Shown here piece after piece: positions 44,504 through 56,699 of a DNA stretch of 64,000 nucleotides. The DNA is taken from positions 18,662,001-18,726,000 of the forward strand of contig OZ234498.1 in the NCBI GenBank assembly GCA_965153455.1. Direction: 5' to 3'. The position numbers were made by a program, and so were the translations under genes. This stretch comes from Sphagnum compactum. Lineage: Eukaryota > Bryophyta > Sphagnopsida > Sphagnales. The notes under the pieces were generated by a model. It ran no database searches, had not been told where the DNA came from, and saw only the letters and a list, made by a program, of their open reading frames with translations. How positions within the stretch are numbered: the first letter of the stretch is position 1; each line of letters opens with the position of its first letter.

Positions 44504-47500
44504 ATGGAATGGCAAAGCCGGTCGAATACCGCCGGGGCGTTTTTCTGGAGTGCTTCTTCGGTGATCATCGCCTCTGTGGATCTTTCTCTGGCGTTTCTAG
44601 TGCTGTGCAGTTCCGTGATCACGTTTTTTACTTCCACCTTCATTCGTCTCTCGGGCTTGCATATCCCTTGTTCCTGCTTGAAGTATCACCTAGAAGAAAG
44701 GTCCACCAAAGCGGAAGAAGAGGAGGAGGAGGAGGAGGTGCTGCGAAAAAGAAGAAGAAGCAGCAGCAGAAGCAGCAAGAGCTTCTCCTCCTCCGCGGCG
44801 GCGCGGGAGAAACAATCTGGCCGCAACACTAGTAGTGATAGCGACACTCATTTCGTCACCCGAGAAGCAGCATGTGTTGGATCCGACATAGTGTGTTATA
44901 ACAGCAGCAGCTCTTGTTGTGCGCGGGTAGAGGAGGTTCTACCTACAGATCTGCTGCTGCAGAGGAGAGAGAGCTCTTGGAAACAAACTGGAGAAAGGGA
45001 TGCCCGTCAAAAACCAATAGAAGAACTCACCAATGCGACTGAAAGCGAAGAAGCTGCTGATGAAGAACAACAAGAACAAGAACAAGAAGATGGTGATCAA
45101 TTGCACACGAAACAGTATGAGGAGCTAGAGGAACCGCTTCCGCAAACCGAGCGGGAGGCGCTGGCTGCGATGTATCTGGAGCTGGAGAAAGAGAGAAATG
45201 CTTCCGCGACGGCGGCAAACGAAGCCATGGGAATGATTGCGCGTCTCCAAGAAGAAAAAGCCGCAGTGCTGATGGAAGCTAGACAGTTCCAGCGGGTGGT
45301 GGAACAGAAGTCGATGCACGATCAAGAAGCGATCGAGGCTCTGCGAGAGGTCATTGCAAGGATCGAAGAGGAGAAGCGTGAACTGGAAGAGGAAAACGAG
45401 TTCTACAGATCGAGGTTACTCCGTGCGCACATAGAGGAGAGCATACGTGCTCGAAGCATGCTGTTGCTTACCGCACCTTCCTCTTCTGCTGAAGACAGAA
45501 AAAGAAGAAACCGAAGCCTTCTTCTTCAGAAATCGCCTTCATCAACGTCCATGGGAAAAGAAAAATTTCCTGCTAATGTAAGGCCTGCTGCAGCAGATGT
45601 CCAAGAAGAAGAGCAATCGAGATTTACAGGAAGAACAATCAAGTCGAAGGAACATCTTCGGGGTCCAATTGTCCGAGAAGAAGCATCTCTGGAACCTGCA
45701 CTGCCTCAGCTGGAGGATTCGAGCATAATACCCACAAAGGCCAGTGATGTGAACGCTACATCTGCGGCAGGTTCTCAAGTGGTACAAGCGCGAACGGACG
45801 CAGTCATCGGAGGAGAAGGTAGTAAGGCAGCTGGGTTAGGGTTCAGCAGCAGAATAGATACAGCAACAACGAGTTCGCCCAGGGCAATGGGTGGTAACAA
45901 CAAAAAGAAGCAAATTGGCAGAGCACCGGCTGTTGTGGAGAAGCCAGAAGAGAAGAGCAGTGAGGAAGCAGAGAACAACATTAGCTTGAGGAGAAGATTG
46001 AGCTCGCAACATCATCGTCCTGCTCCTCCTTCAGATACAGCAGAAGCAGCAGCCGAGAGGCTTGAGAAAGGTCGGGAGGCCACTGCCTCTGAGATGTCAG
46101 AGAGAGCATTGGAGGAGGAAAGGAGGCTGTCTGTGTTGGAGTATGTGTGGAAACTAGAAGAGGAGTTGCATCAGCAGGCAGGAAGACGACCTGCTGCCAC
46201 CCCTGCCCCTACTGCTGGTGGCAGATCTAAAAGCGTGGGAGTGTCAAGATCCAAAACCCAAAGTCCAGTTGAGAGAACAATGAGCTCAGAAGAGACAGCC
46301 ACAAAGGCAGCAGCAACTATGATGTGTGCAATGACTGACAATGATCCATTGTGGCAAAGACTTTATGAAGATGAGAAGGCTCCCAATGAAAGACACTTGG
46401 ATGCATTCTCTTCTGAGGAGCAAGATGGCAATGTTACCACTCATATCCAACGTACTCTTCGTGTTGATGAAGGCAGAAACAAAGAAAGACAGCGAGAGGC
46501 TGGCACATCTATGCTTAGTGGTGAGGAAACACTTGGACAATGTAGTGACGAGGTACTCTTTGAGCATGATATCTATGAGGTACAGGAACCAGCTTATGAG
46601 CCACAGGGAGTTGCAGGAGACTTAAGCCGGCGAAGGCATGTGAATTTAGATAGATTAGGAAAACCTGACCTTCTGTTCTCTCTAGATGAGGATATAAGAG
46701 ATAGGAATGAAATGGAATATGTGAGTGATGACTTTACAGTGCCTCTGTATGAAGCTGGGAGCTCTGGAACTGACATGCAGTGTGAAGAGTTGCATTGGAG
46801 AGCATGGAAGGGGGATCCTTGCACCCATTCCGAGATCAGCAGGCACCAAGCCTGGATGTCCGTTGAAGATGAGGTACAGCAGCTGACTCTTAGGTTGAAG
46901 GCTCTGGAGGCTGATAGGCACCTGATGAAACAGACCATCAATTCTTTAACACAAGAATATGGAGGAATGAAGCTTCTTCAAGAGATTGCCCAACAATTGC
47001 AAGAGTTGCGAGGTATGGAATTGGAAGGTTTACAACAGCAAAACTCTTTGTCAGATGCTTCATCATTCCAGGTGTGTCACATTATGGTGTCATTTGTGCC
47101 AGAATATGCTATGCTCCTTTTTAGACATGTCTATCCTGGCATGCGGGCCTGACTTTTTGTAAGGCCAGAGAGCTTAAACCCTGAGATCTGCATCTTTAAC
47201 AATCAGGAAACTGATAAGTTTGAATCTTCTGACCTGACCTGCAAGTCCAACTTGAAGATTTTTTGTGTGTGTAGGTGGATGAATATTAATGTAGTCTGAA
47301 GTGTCCTGCTGTAATGCAAGGTGTATGTGCCTAGAAGAAAATCCTTTGTAAGCCTAGGATGTTGAGGATTGTTGGGAGATAAGTGTATGAGATAGACTCA
47401 TGATGCCATGATTCACCTTGGGAAGCTTTTGCAACCTGTGACTTTCCCCTGGCAGATGTCCAAAAGACATGGCTTATTTGTTGCATGCTTCACTTTTTCA

Positions 47501-48638
47501 TTCCCACCATGACATTTCTTACATAGTTTTTTATACTAAGTGGGTTGCTTGACACCAGTCTAAGGGTAAGGAAGTTCCTTACACATAGCTCAACCAATCA
47601 CAAGGCAGCTGTGTAAGCCTGTTCTCTGGTCTGGTGTTGAACACCATTCAGAGCATACTTGTTTACATCAGTCAACCTCTCAATAATAATCTTGCTGTCT
47701 CATATTCTAAGAAGTGGAGAGAGTTTCAGAGCTTACATGATTTGGAAGCAGCAAGAAAGGTGGTTGACTATGTAGTTGTAGGGTTTAAGGTGGTTGTTGT
47801 GTTGGCTGAGGTCAGAAAGCCATTTTTTTCGAAAGCTTGTTGTGTGCTTGTGGTGTGATGTGCCACTAATTAAAGCATCTCAAAGACCTTCCAGAAGCTG
47901 AAGGAACAAAGTTTTGTGCCCTAATGCATTAAAAATTGCTGTCCTTCACCACATTTCCTGTCTTTTGTGCTGGTTTGAAGCTTGTCATGTGATCAAATGT
48001 GTTCTGAAGGTAATACAAGTAAAGTAAATTTAGGGGAGGGCATTAACAAAGCATTCTGTCTGTGGGTGTGATGTGCAATGGCATATTAGGGGATGATGTT
48101 CTTTCCACTTTTGCTTAACAATGTGCGAGCCATAAGGAGATGCCCTGTCCTCCTGTGTGACTAAAGCTAAATCAGGTGCTCTCTTTTGGAAGCAGCCTAA
48201 TAGACCTGTGTATGTATCACATTAACACCTCAGAGAGCTTGCACAGCAGAGGTGATAACTTTTGAGCTTGTGACGTGTTGTGGCTTGGGTCCCTCAAGGT
48301 GCCGCCTCAAACCAGTCAAACCAACACATAATTCCCTCATAGTATGCAAGATAAAGCTGAACAAAGGAACTGAGTTGGTCACCCTCAATGATGTGTGGTG
48401 TGGTGTGGAGTTTGCTGTGATGATGTTCTCCTGCTATTTCTAGGGCAAAATCTACGATTCATGCTTTAAGAGGTAACTAAGTAATTGGTGTATGTTTGGA
48501 TGTTCTGCACAGGTTGGTCAATGTATGGTTAAGAAGCAGCGGTTCAATGGTAGACCAAGGGGATCTTTGTGTAGGCTGGGGATGCCTGCTTCACACCTCC
48601 AACCCTCCACTAGTAAACTTCATTACTCATCTGCATGA
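44504..48638 (+). CDS. GTD-binding (zein-binding, DUF593) myosin-binding protein with membrane anchor
   Basis: Exons 44504-47071 and 48513-48638 (intron 1441 bp, phase 0, gtgtgt...gcacag), 897 residues. The N-terminus has a hydrophobic helix (about residues 20-47) followed by LHIPCSC, matching the anchor and PCxxC region of plant myosin-binding receptors. Glu-, Arg- and Ser-rich linkers precede the GTD-binding coiled coil (about 213-308, LELEKERNASATAANEAM...RQFQRVVEQK), which binds myosin XI tails. Shared later landmarks are RLSVLEYVW (about 540), DIYEV (about 688), RLGKPDLL (about 716) and a coiled coil (787-843). The last exon encodes VGQCMVKKQRFNGRPRG then CRLGMPAS, a basic tail. It should sit on vesicle or organelle membranes as a myosin XI receptor. 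The start was chosen because the Met aligns with the one at 21550 in the paralog; 44438 would add 22 residues. Its central linker is about 150 residues longer than the paralog's. Confidence 0.88.
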
Positions 48639-50617
48639 AGAGGACATCAACCTGTCTACTTGTGTTCAAAGTGAGTCTGTGAAGTCTGAACAGTTCTCAT
48701 CCTGGCCCAAGGATGTAAGTACCAGGTCAGGAACTGCTCTCAGTGGCTGGGATTATTAAGGTACCATCAGCAAGAGGTATTTTGATTGAGCTCAGACCAA
48801 TGTCATTTACTCTCAGAATATGAAAGGAGTTGGAGTAGCATCTCCCTCTATTATGCAAACTTTGAGATCAAAAAGACTACAAGTGTAGACAAAGGTAGAG
48901 TGAGGTGATTGTTTTGTACCTGCTGGTGTATTTGTTGAGTGAAAGAATGTATGCTGCACATTCTCTCTATTATTTCCATGCCAGACAGGGGAACAGGCAA
49001 TTGAGGGGAATCATACTGCCATTTTTGATAGCTAGGTATTCCTTAGCTGTACTCCAGCAGACTCTGATTTAGCAGTGGACTGCATATGTGCAAGCAGATT
49101 CCAATACAGGTCAATAAACTTTCATGGAATGTAAGAGGTTAGCCATATGTCATCCAAGATGTTTTGTTCTCTTGCAATTTCCATGAGAACTCAAGGTTTG
49201 TGTTATGAGTTGCAAATTTTTGGTTCAGGTATTTATCACAGTGGATGCCTGTCAGTTTAAGAGCGTACATGGTCAATGATGCTGCTATGATGGAACTTGA
49301 GGCATACTTTGGGGGTGAAGTTGGATGTTTCTGTGAGCCTTCAGAAGGTTCTTATAGTGTGTTATCCAACCTCTGAGAATTCTTCAGATGCAGAAGACAG
49401 TCTGGTGTGCTACTCAACTATCAGGCTCAATCTCTCAGTTCAGCTCAGTAAGACAATAGAAATGGGAGTTTCTAGATCTCTAAACCCTAGCTCTATCAAG
49501 CAGTAGTGTGCACTGACATCTAAAACCCTGAACAAGAGTAGTATGACAAACTCTTGTGGGCCCATTGTGGTTCACTTTTACATTAGAGTTCCTGGGACCA
49601 TGAGGAGTGTATGTGTAACATCACTAAGTGTGAAATCTGTCCACTGGCTGAATCAGAGAATTTCCTGCAGGTGGATTCCCACTTGGAACAGGCCACTCAA
49701 ACGAGTGTGGGGCACTTCCACTGAAGTTCAGAAGTTTTGCTGCTGACACACATGGAGTTCAAGTTTGCTGGTGTGCCAATATCAGAACATAATCAACAGT
49801 AAACATCCTCCTCTGCCCAGGTAAGTAAAACTTATCATCATAGTTGGTCTGTGGAGGGATCTGGCTAGTTATGTGCTTTGTCACCCTTAATTGATAGTTC
49901 AGAGAATGTCTTAAGTCAAATTCTTCACTGTGTTCTGCATAGAGCCAAGAGTTCATCCAATTCAACACCTGAGGTTAAGAGATATTTGTGGGGAATGTTT
50001 GTATGAATGCTCCTCACAATTGCATTACAACCTTCGTTAATTATACACATGGAAATGTTAAATACATTTGTCCTATGAATGATAACCTTCTTTTCATAAC
50101 TTGTCTCAAAGAGGATAGGTTTCATTTGAGCCTCATGAGTAATCGTCAACTCGTTATAGTAGCCATGTGCATAGATCACACATGTCTAATGTGTGTACAT
50201 GTTGTGCTGTGTATCATAACCATGTCCACGAAGTTTGTGGGGTTATAGTAAACGGTGACAAGATGCATTTCATGTGCCAAGGCCCTTGGAATGTGTATCA
50301 TATGCAACATGGTGTTGTCATTTTCCACCACCACACATGATGCCGATTGAACTGTAGGTTGAGTTAGACCCATCTTACTGTGAACGTGAAATAAATGAAT
50401 AATCTGGGGAGCAAGATTTATATGATCCCTATATTATTGTTTGCACCATTTTTTCAGCCAGCCCATTTGCCATTGGGTGATTTATTTCAAAATGTAGTGT
50501 GATGGTTGTTCATAGTGTATGTCCCACATGTTTACAATTTGCTTAATAATTTGTGCTTTCATTTCTCATGTCCTTAGCCCTTAATTGACATTTGACCAAA
50601 CAGTCCAGATACAAAAG
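48639..50617. other. Downstream flank of the second myosin-binding gene
   Basis: Probably starts with the 3' UTR. Minus-strand frames between 49925 and 50373 (ENDNTMLHMIHIPRALAHEM, then EGCNAIVRSIHTNIPHKYLL) look like a decayed coding region in two frames, but I cannot name a family. Confidence 0.35.
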
Positions 50618-50727
50618 TTTTACCAGGCCCCTCACGAACGGGCCTAAAAGTCATGGACTACATTGGAATTTTGTACCAGGCCCCTCACAAATGGGCCCGA
50701 AAGTCATGGACTACATTGGAATTTTTA
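50618..50727 (+). repeat. Tandem duplication, 53-bp unit
   Basis: taccaggcccctcac...gggcc...agtcatggactacattggaa occurs at 50621 and again at 50674 with four differences. Confidence 0.95.
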
Positions 50728-51555
50728 AAATCTGATTTACTTAGGGGTGTTAGTGGTGTTGAATAAGGGTGTTAGTTCTAAACCTAAGACAGTGTAGGTA
50801 GAAAAGTGGTAGTGTGGTTTTTAAGGGTTAGTTGATGTTTCTCCCCAACCAATTTGACACTGAAGGAAGAACTGACCCTTTAGTGTAGGTGAGGCCAGTT
50901 CTTAGAAATGTTTTGGTCATTACAAGCACATACTCACTGTGTCTTTGTGTTAGGGATAGAGATCTTCCAAAATAAAAGGCTCCATCTATAAATAAAATGG
51001 CCTGTGCACCATATGTCGGATGGTGTGGCTTATATATCTTTTTAATTTCAGCAATTGGGTATCAAATAATTATTTTAGTTTTTCAAAATTCCTCTTCAAC
51101 ATAAAAAAAAATTATTTTATGAAATTTCATGGCAAAAATAGGTAGCTTTTCTAGATTCTCTACTTCAACAAAATGAGACTTTTTACAACGTTTTTTTTTG
51201 TTTCTTTTTTTCAAAATTGGGGAAAGATAATGTTCCACCAAAATTATAAGATAGAAAGATATTGTCAATTAAATGCCTCCTTTGGAAGAATGGACTATCT
51301 TGAAACAAGAAAATCTTAGGTTTCCTCCTTTTTTTGTATTTTGCTCACCCTTGATGATGGTGTGTGTGCATGGCTTTGTTGTTCCCTTGTAGTTCTTCTT
51401 TCAATCTTATCAATTCTAGCTCCAGGTTCTTTGGCGCGTAGCCGAACTTTTCGTCAACAGCATTCGGATTTGTCCACCCTCTTCTATCGAAGGCCACGGG
51501 GACCAAAGAGACCTATGCATGGTATTATAGAACATGCTTATACATATTCAAACAA

Positions 51556-53310
51556 TAGAAGATATGGTGCGTGAAGATATTGCATTGTTCCAAGAAATTT
51601 GGGAGCAAATAGAGGAGGAACAAGGGGAAGCTTCACTTTTGGACATAAGGAGATATCTTTGACGTCATGAAGACATAAACATGGGATGGATAAACGTGTG
51701 TTGGGGTGTGCCACAAGTTTTAGATGTTTTAATTAGTTTCCCCCACGAAGCTACACTTGCCCTGGATAAGGTGGTAGAACAAATACGTGCTTCCTCGTTC
51801 TTAGCCCAGCTCACAATTGAAGGTGCTCCAACAATGTTATGCTTGGAAGCACTGTCCAACTAGCTAGGGCATCCAAATTCGTGAAACAAATGAATCAGAG
51901 AGTTCGGACAAGGAGCAAGTGAAAAATCATGAAGCTCACATAACAAAAGCATTGGAAATCAAATGTCGCCCTGAGGATATGAAAGCAGATGCAAATGTGG
52001 TAAATGTAGATACCTTGAAGCAGGTTTCACCTACGAATCCTCACATTTCGAAAATCACATCTCAAGTTTTAGGGATCGCTAATAATGTTTTGGAAATTCA
52101 ATCCTTGAACCTGAAGTCTCAAAAGCTCAAGTTTTGGAACTTCAAGTTTCGGACATTGAAACTTTGGAGGTTGAAGTTTCAAAGGTTCACGTTTCAAATA
52201 TCAAACTTCCAAAGGTTCATGTTTAAGATATCCATGTTTGAATATTCAAGTTTTGGATATTCACGTTTTAGATACCAGGTTCATGTTTTGATTCTCCAAG
52301 AAACAACTATCGTTCATGTTTTGATTCTCCAAGAAACAACTATCGTTCATGTTTTGAAGGACCCAATTACGAATGTGAATGAAACCATCAAAGCTCCCCA
52401 AGATTTCAGCACCAGCAAGGACAAACTCAAACAGTCTAATGTGTTACTTCTTATTAGTTTTGAGTTTGACCTCAACACAACTTCGATTCATGTTTCGGGT
52501 GGAGATGAATTTGATCATGTTTTGAAGAACTATCTTTAGGATGTCAAAGGTCAGGTTGAGGTCACAACCGCAAATGCATAAAATGATTTCCATTTTTCAG
52601 ATGTAAATATAAACTTTGCCCTAGTCTAAGAAGTGATTGTCAAAGTAGGTCAAGTAAATAGTTCCTCATCTCCACCAGTTGAGCAAGTTTCAACAATACA
52701 TGATCTAGGTTATGTTTCGGTAGAATAACATGGCGATTATGTTTCAAAAATGAACATGGGAATCAAACAAAATTGCACGCCATCAATGCCATCAAAGCTC
52801 CATCAAGTTGGCGTCTCGCCTCCAAAGGAGACAATACATGGGAATATACTGTGGTCAAACGCATCTATTGATGAGAATACGACCATTGATCTGATAATGA
52901 ACGTAATGATGTTAGTGGAGGTTATGCTTCACATTCTTCAACAAGGACATAATAAAAGTACCCCAAGTTTTGAAACACTTGATCAGGCTATCAGGAACAT
53001 TTCAAAGGATATAGATGTCACAACAAAGAAATCTTGAACACAAAAGTGGAAAGAACCGAAGGCAAAACCCTAGAGAACGAAGGCCGTTGCTAAAGCTATA
53101 AGGAAAGAAGTTGTGAAAAAAAGAGCTCCAATTGTAGAAAGTTCTTCAAGTTCTAACAGTGAAGTTTCATTGCCACCCTCAAAAGAAGAACTTTATAATG
53201 TGTTGGAGGCTGCACCTAAAAATGACCAACGACTTGTTCGTTTCGCAAAAGCCAAAGACAAGTTCCTAACTCAACTAAATCTTTCTCCATTTTTTTTTCA
53301 TTTTTTTTGA
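51556..53310 (+). pseudogene. Repetitive protein 5' of the Ulp1 block
   Basis: A frame from 51556 (EDMVREDIALFQEIWEQI) passes one TGA and continues MGWINVCWGVPQVLDVL to 51863. The next segment (51919-52540) carries short V/K/S repeats that are meaningful in two frames (for example EVSKVHVSNIKLPKVHV against KFQRFTFQISNFQRF), showing a frameshift near 52100. Further pieces lie at 52750-53037 and 53113-53310, the last with VESSSSSNSEVSLPPSKEEL before the protease. The function is unknown and the block is broken. Confidence 0.45.
52280..52345 (+). repeat. Two perfect 33-bp units plus a partial third
   Basis: ttcatgttttgattctccaa... repeats exactly at 52280 and 52313, and 12 bases recur from 52346. 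In the open frame this gives an 11-residue repeat (HVLILQETTIV). Confidence 0.95.
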
Positions 53311-53584
53311 GTACATCTCTAGATAAAATTTCTATGTTTTTCAGGTTACTTGAGCTTTTCAAAACCACAAGGTATCATTGTTTTTATAATTGAACATGGA
53401 AACATAGAGACATATATAAATAAAAACATAAATCTTTTATTTAAGAGACATGGAAATTTTAGATATTTCAGATTATTTGGATACATATCGAAACATGAAA
53501 GTAGATAAATATTGACCTGAATGTAAATTATATACACCTATTTGTAGGGTTGAAGCATCTACTAAAGATGAACTTTGCAACTAT

Positions 53585-54251
53585 GTGTTATTCTTTGGGG
53601 GTGATATAAAGAGGGAGATTCATTTTTGGCCGAAGGATGACGATTTCAAAACATTATTATATCAACAAGGGGAACTGCGGGACACAATGTTGGACTTTTA
53701 TTTACAATTTATGTTACAGTTGAAAAACCATGTTGTTCAAAAACGTTACTATATTGTACACAACTGGATTGCGTTAATATTGGATCTTATGTGCATAGAC
53801 GAAGGCAATACATGAGAAAAGGTTGCCTGTGGGGTGTTAAAAACCTTCGTAGTACGAACGAGTTGAAAGACATTTTGGTGTTTCCATACAATGAGAAGAA
53901 CCACTGGTCATTTTTCATTTTAGAGCACCACAACATATTACAATTTGATTCTATTCTTGGATATCACAACACTTTTAAGGCGATCAATTTGTGAAGTGTG
54001 CAACACTCAAGTGGTTTTATGCAAAAGGCATATCAAACAATTCTAACAAATGGGTGGTTATTAACATCAGGCCAATTGTACATGTCCCATTGCCCCCACA
54101 TAACGGAGCATGGGAATGTGGATACCTAGTTGTAGAATATTTTAGTCAGTACTTGGACAAGCGTGGCAATATGGAGCATTGGCCTAATGTGGAAGTGAAT
54201 CCTGAAACTTGTTACCATCATATTCTCACAGCTATATCAAAGTTGTTTTGA
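53585..54251 (+). pseudogene. Ulp1-type (C48) cysteine protease fragment, frameshifted
   Basis: Three overlapping frames continue one another (53585-53815, 53791-53994, 53991-54251), so two frameshifts have occurred. The last two hold the C48 landmarks: NHWSFFIL (catalytic His), LQFDSI (catalytic Asp) and NGAWECGYLVVEY (catalytic Cys). The usual Gln before the Cys motif is replaced: the sequence reads PPHNGAWECG. Family members cleave SUMO-like modifiers; transposon copies have no proven role. It is broken and unlikely to be expressed as one protein. Confidence 0.7.
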
Positions 54252-55631
54252 CATTATATTCTACTTCCGCATGGTTCAACCTTTGGGACTAAAGCATAAT
54301 GTGTCTCTCTGGATTTCTATGTTTCAATGGGGTTTGTGGCTTCTGTGTTTATATATTTTTAGTAGATTGCATGTTTTAGTATAAAGTTTATGTTTCTTTG
54401 TCAAGGCCATGTTTGAGAAATATAGCCATGTTTCACGTCATGGAATACATTTATGTATCAAGGCCATGTTTTAGTATCCATGTTTCTGTATCAAGTGTTT
54501 GTTTTTGTATCGAATCAATCTTTCAGATCAGGGGGATGTTTTAGTTAAATATTTTTTAAAATCTTTATTAAGGTCTATTCTTTGTTTCTAGGGCTATATG
54601 TTTCTATGTTTCTATGTTTCATGAATTCCATCGATTCAAAGGACATTTATTCAAAAATTAAATTGTCTTTTTGTAGGTTTCTATGTTTTGTGTCTTTTAT
54701 TTTTAACATGTGTCACATTTTCATTGGTTCTATTTCTTCTATGTTTTACGTTCTTGGGCTGTTTCTGAATTTTTTTTGTTCTTTTTTTTGCAAATTGGTT
54801 TGGAGGCACCTCAAGTGAAACACTTTCAAATGAAAGTGTTAAAAATGTTGTAGCAGAAGCTTATTCACCCAAGCCTAGGTTGCATGCCTCCTTATCACCC
54901 TAGACGAAAATTTGATTATGATGACGACATTGTTATTGTTTCGAAAGTAGCGTTAAGGAAAATAAACTTTGTATTGCAAGATATGGAGGCGGGTAGCATT
55001 AGTGGAGAGATGTTGAAGAACCCACCTAGAGACAAAAAGACTAGGAGTAGAATACAAAAATGACCACTTGTAGAGGACACAAAAAGTATAACTATACAAA
55101 AGAGATCCCAAGTAGTAGCCATAAGAAAACGAGGACAAAAAGTAGACTCAAAACCAGCAAATGCCCCATTGAAAAGATAAAATGTAAAATAGATTCAAAA
55201 AAATTTGAAATATCATTATTTGGTTTCAAAACCCATACTACAAAATAAAATGTTGTTGCATATTGTATTTCTTGTTTATTTCAGGTTATTGAAACTTGTT
55301 TTTCATGTTTTTAACATTGTTTTGACTCAAGGGGATTCATTTCACTGTGTAACTGGCATTTGGTGATGGCCATTATATTGCGAAACACTTTAATCACCTT
55401 GAATGTGTCTATCTTTGACGAGAGACAATAGATTATGAAATGTTGTATTTGATACATGATCAAATAATGTTGGCGACATATTTCACCTAGGCTTCCATAG
55501 ATATTATGAAATAATGTTTCTATCATATGTTTCCAGGACTATGTTTTAATTAGTTCATTTATTTTAAATAGTTTGTATGTAAAGCATATGTTATTTTTTA
55601 AGGGCACATATTATATTTCGCAATATCTATT
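54252..55631. other. AT-rich spacer inside the composite element
   Basis: Dense in the word ATGTTT (many of the lines from 54310 to 54740 contain one to three). A short coding-like piece at about 54903-55062 reads KFDYDDDIVIVSKVALRKI. No other structure is clear. Confidence 0.4.
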
Positions 55632-56470
55632 CAAGAAATCTCAGAATTTAGGTTTTGGTTTTGATTTTAATTTCACGAGTGTTTATAAATTTATTATGTT
55701 TTGACATTTTGTTACTATTTATGATTTTTTCTGTGTTTCGACAAATTTCTTATGTTTTTGAAATTTATGTTTGGGTGAATATTCCATTTAGTTATGTTTC
55801 GGAGGATTTAGTATGCTTCAAGGTGTTGTTTTCGAAGGTTTTTGTTTCATGATAGCCAACATATGTTTAGGTTACTCATTTTTTGTGTATAGACATGATT
55901 AATATGTGAAATTGTTTTAGTTTTCTGGAAATCTTAGAGTTTAAGTTCCGGTTTCGATTTTAGATTCATAAGTGTTTATGAATTTATTATGTTTCTTCAT
56001 TTTGTTTGTTTCTTTGATTTTGCTACGTTTCAACATATTTTTTATGTTTTTATGAATTTCTTGTGTTTCTTAAAATTATGTTTTGGTGAATGTCCCATGT
56101 TAGATATGTTCCAAAAGATTTAATTATGTTTTAATGTGCTACTTCCAAAGGTTTTCTTTTCTTGATGGTGCTAGCACATGCTTAGGTTATTCATATGTGT
56201 ATATACGTGAATAATATTTGGATGTTGTTTTAGTTTTCAAGAAATCTTGGAATTTAAGTTTAAGTTTTGTTTTTGGAACTTCTTTTGAATTTGTTAGGAT
56301 TTTCTTATGTTTCAAGAACTTTCTTATGTTTCTATGAATTTAATAGTTTTAATAAATTTCTTATGTTTTGGAGAACTTAATATGTTTCACTCTCTTGCTT
56401 TCGAGGGTTATTATTTTTTGATACCCGGCACATGGTCATGTTATGAATGTGTATGTGTCTAGACATGAAG
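55632..56470 (+). repeat. Three tandem units of about 300 bp
   Basis: Units start near 55632, 55925 and 56238 with (caag/tgg)aaatct-ag-ttta. They share, in order, gtttataaatttattatgtt, ttgtatgttt-like words, a tcgaaggtttt-like word, then catatg...tgtata-acatga. The third unit is shorter. The array lies just upstream of the transposase block. Confidence 0.7.
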
Positions 56471-56699
56471 GTGACGATAAGGCCAAGGTGCATTATATTC
56501 AATGCTAGTGACGGCCAAAAATTAGCTTTCTTGAAACCTAGAATAACCCTAATTTATAGAATGCATGTCCCTAGATACATTTGATGAGTATTTATGATGA
56601 CATTTATGGTTCATTTGATAGGGGGTGAGTGATTGTGGGAGTGTAACGGTTAACCTACCTCTCATTTGCCGCTTTCATGTTGCTACTTTCTAGTTCCGA

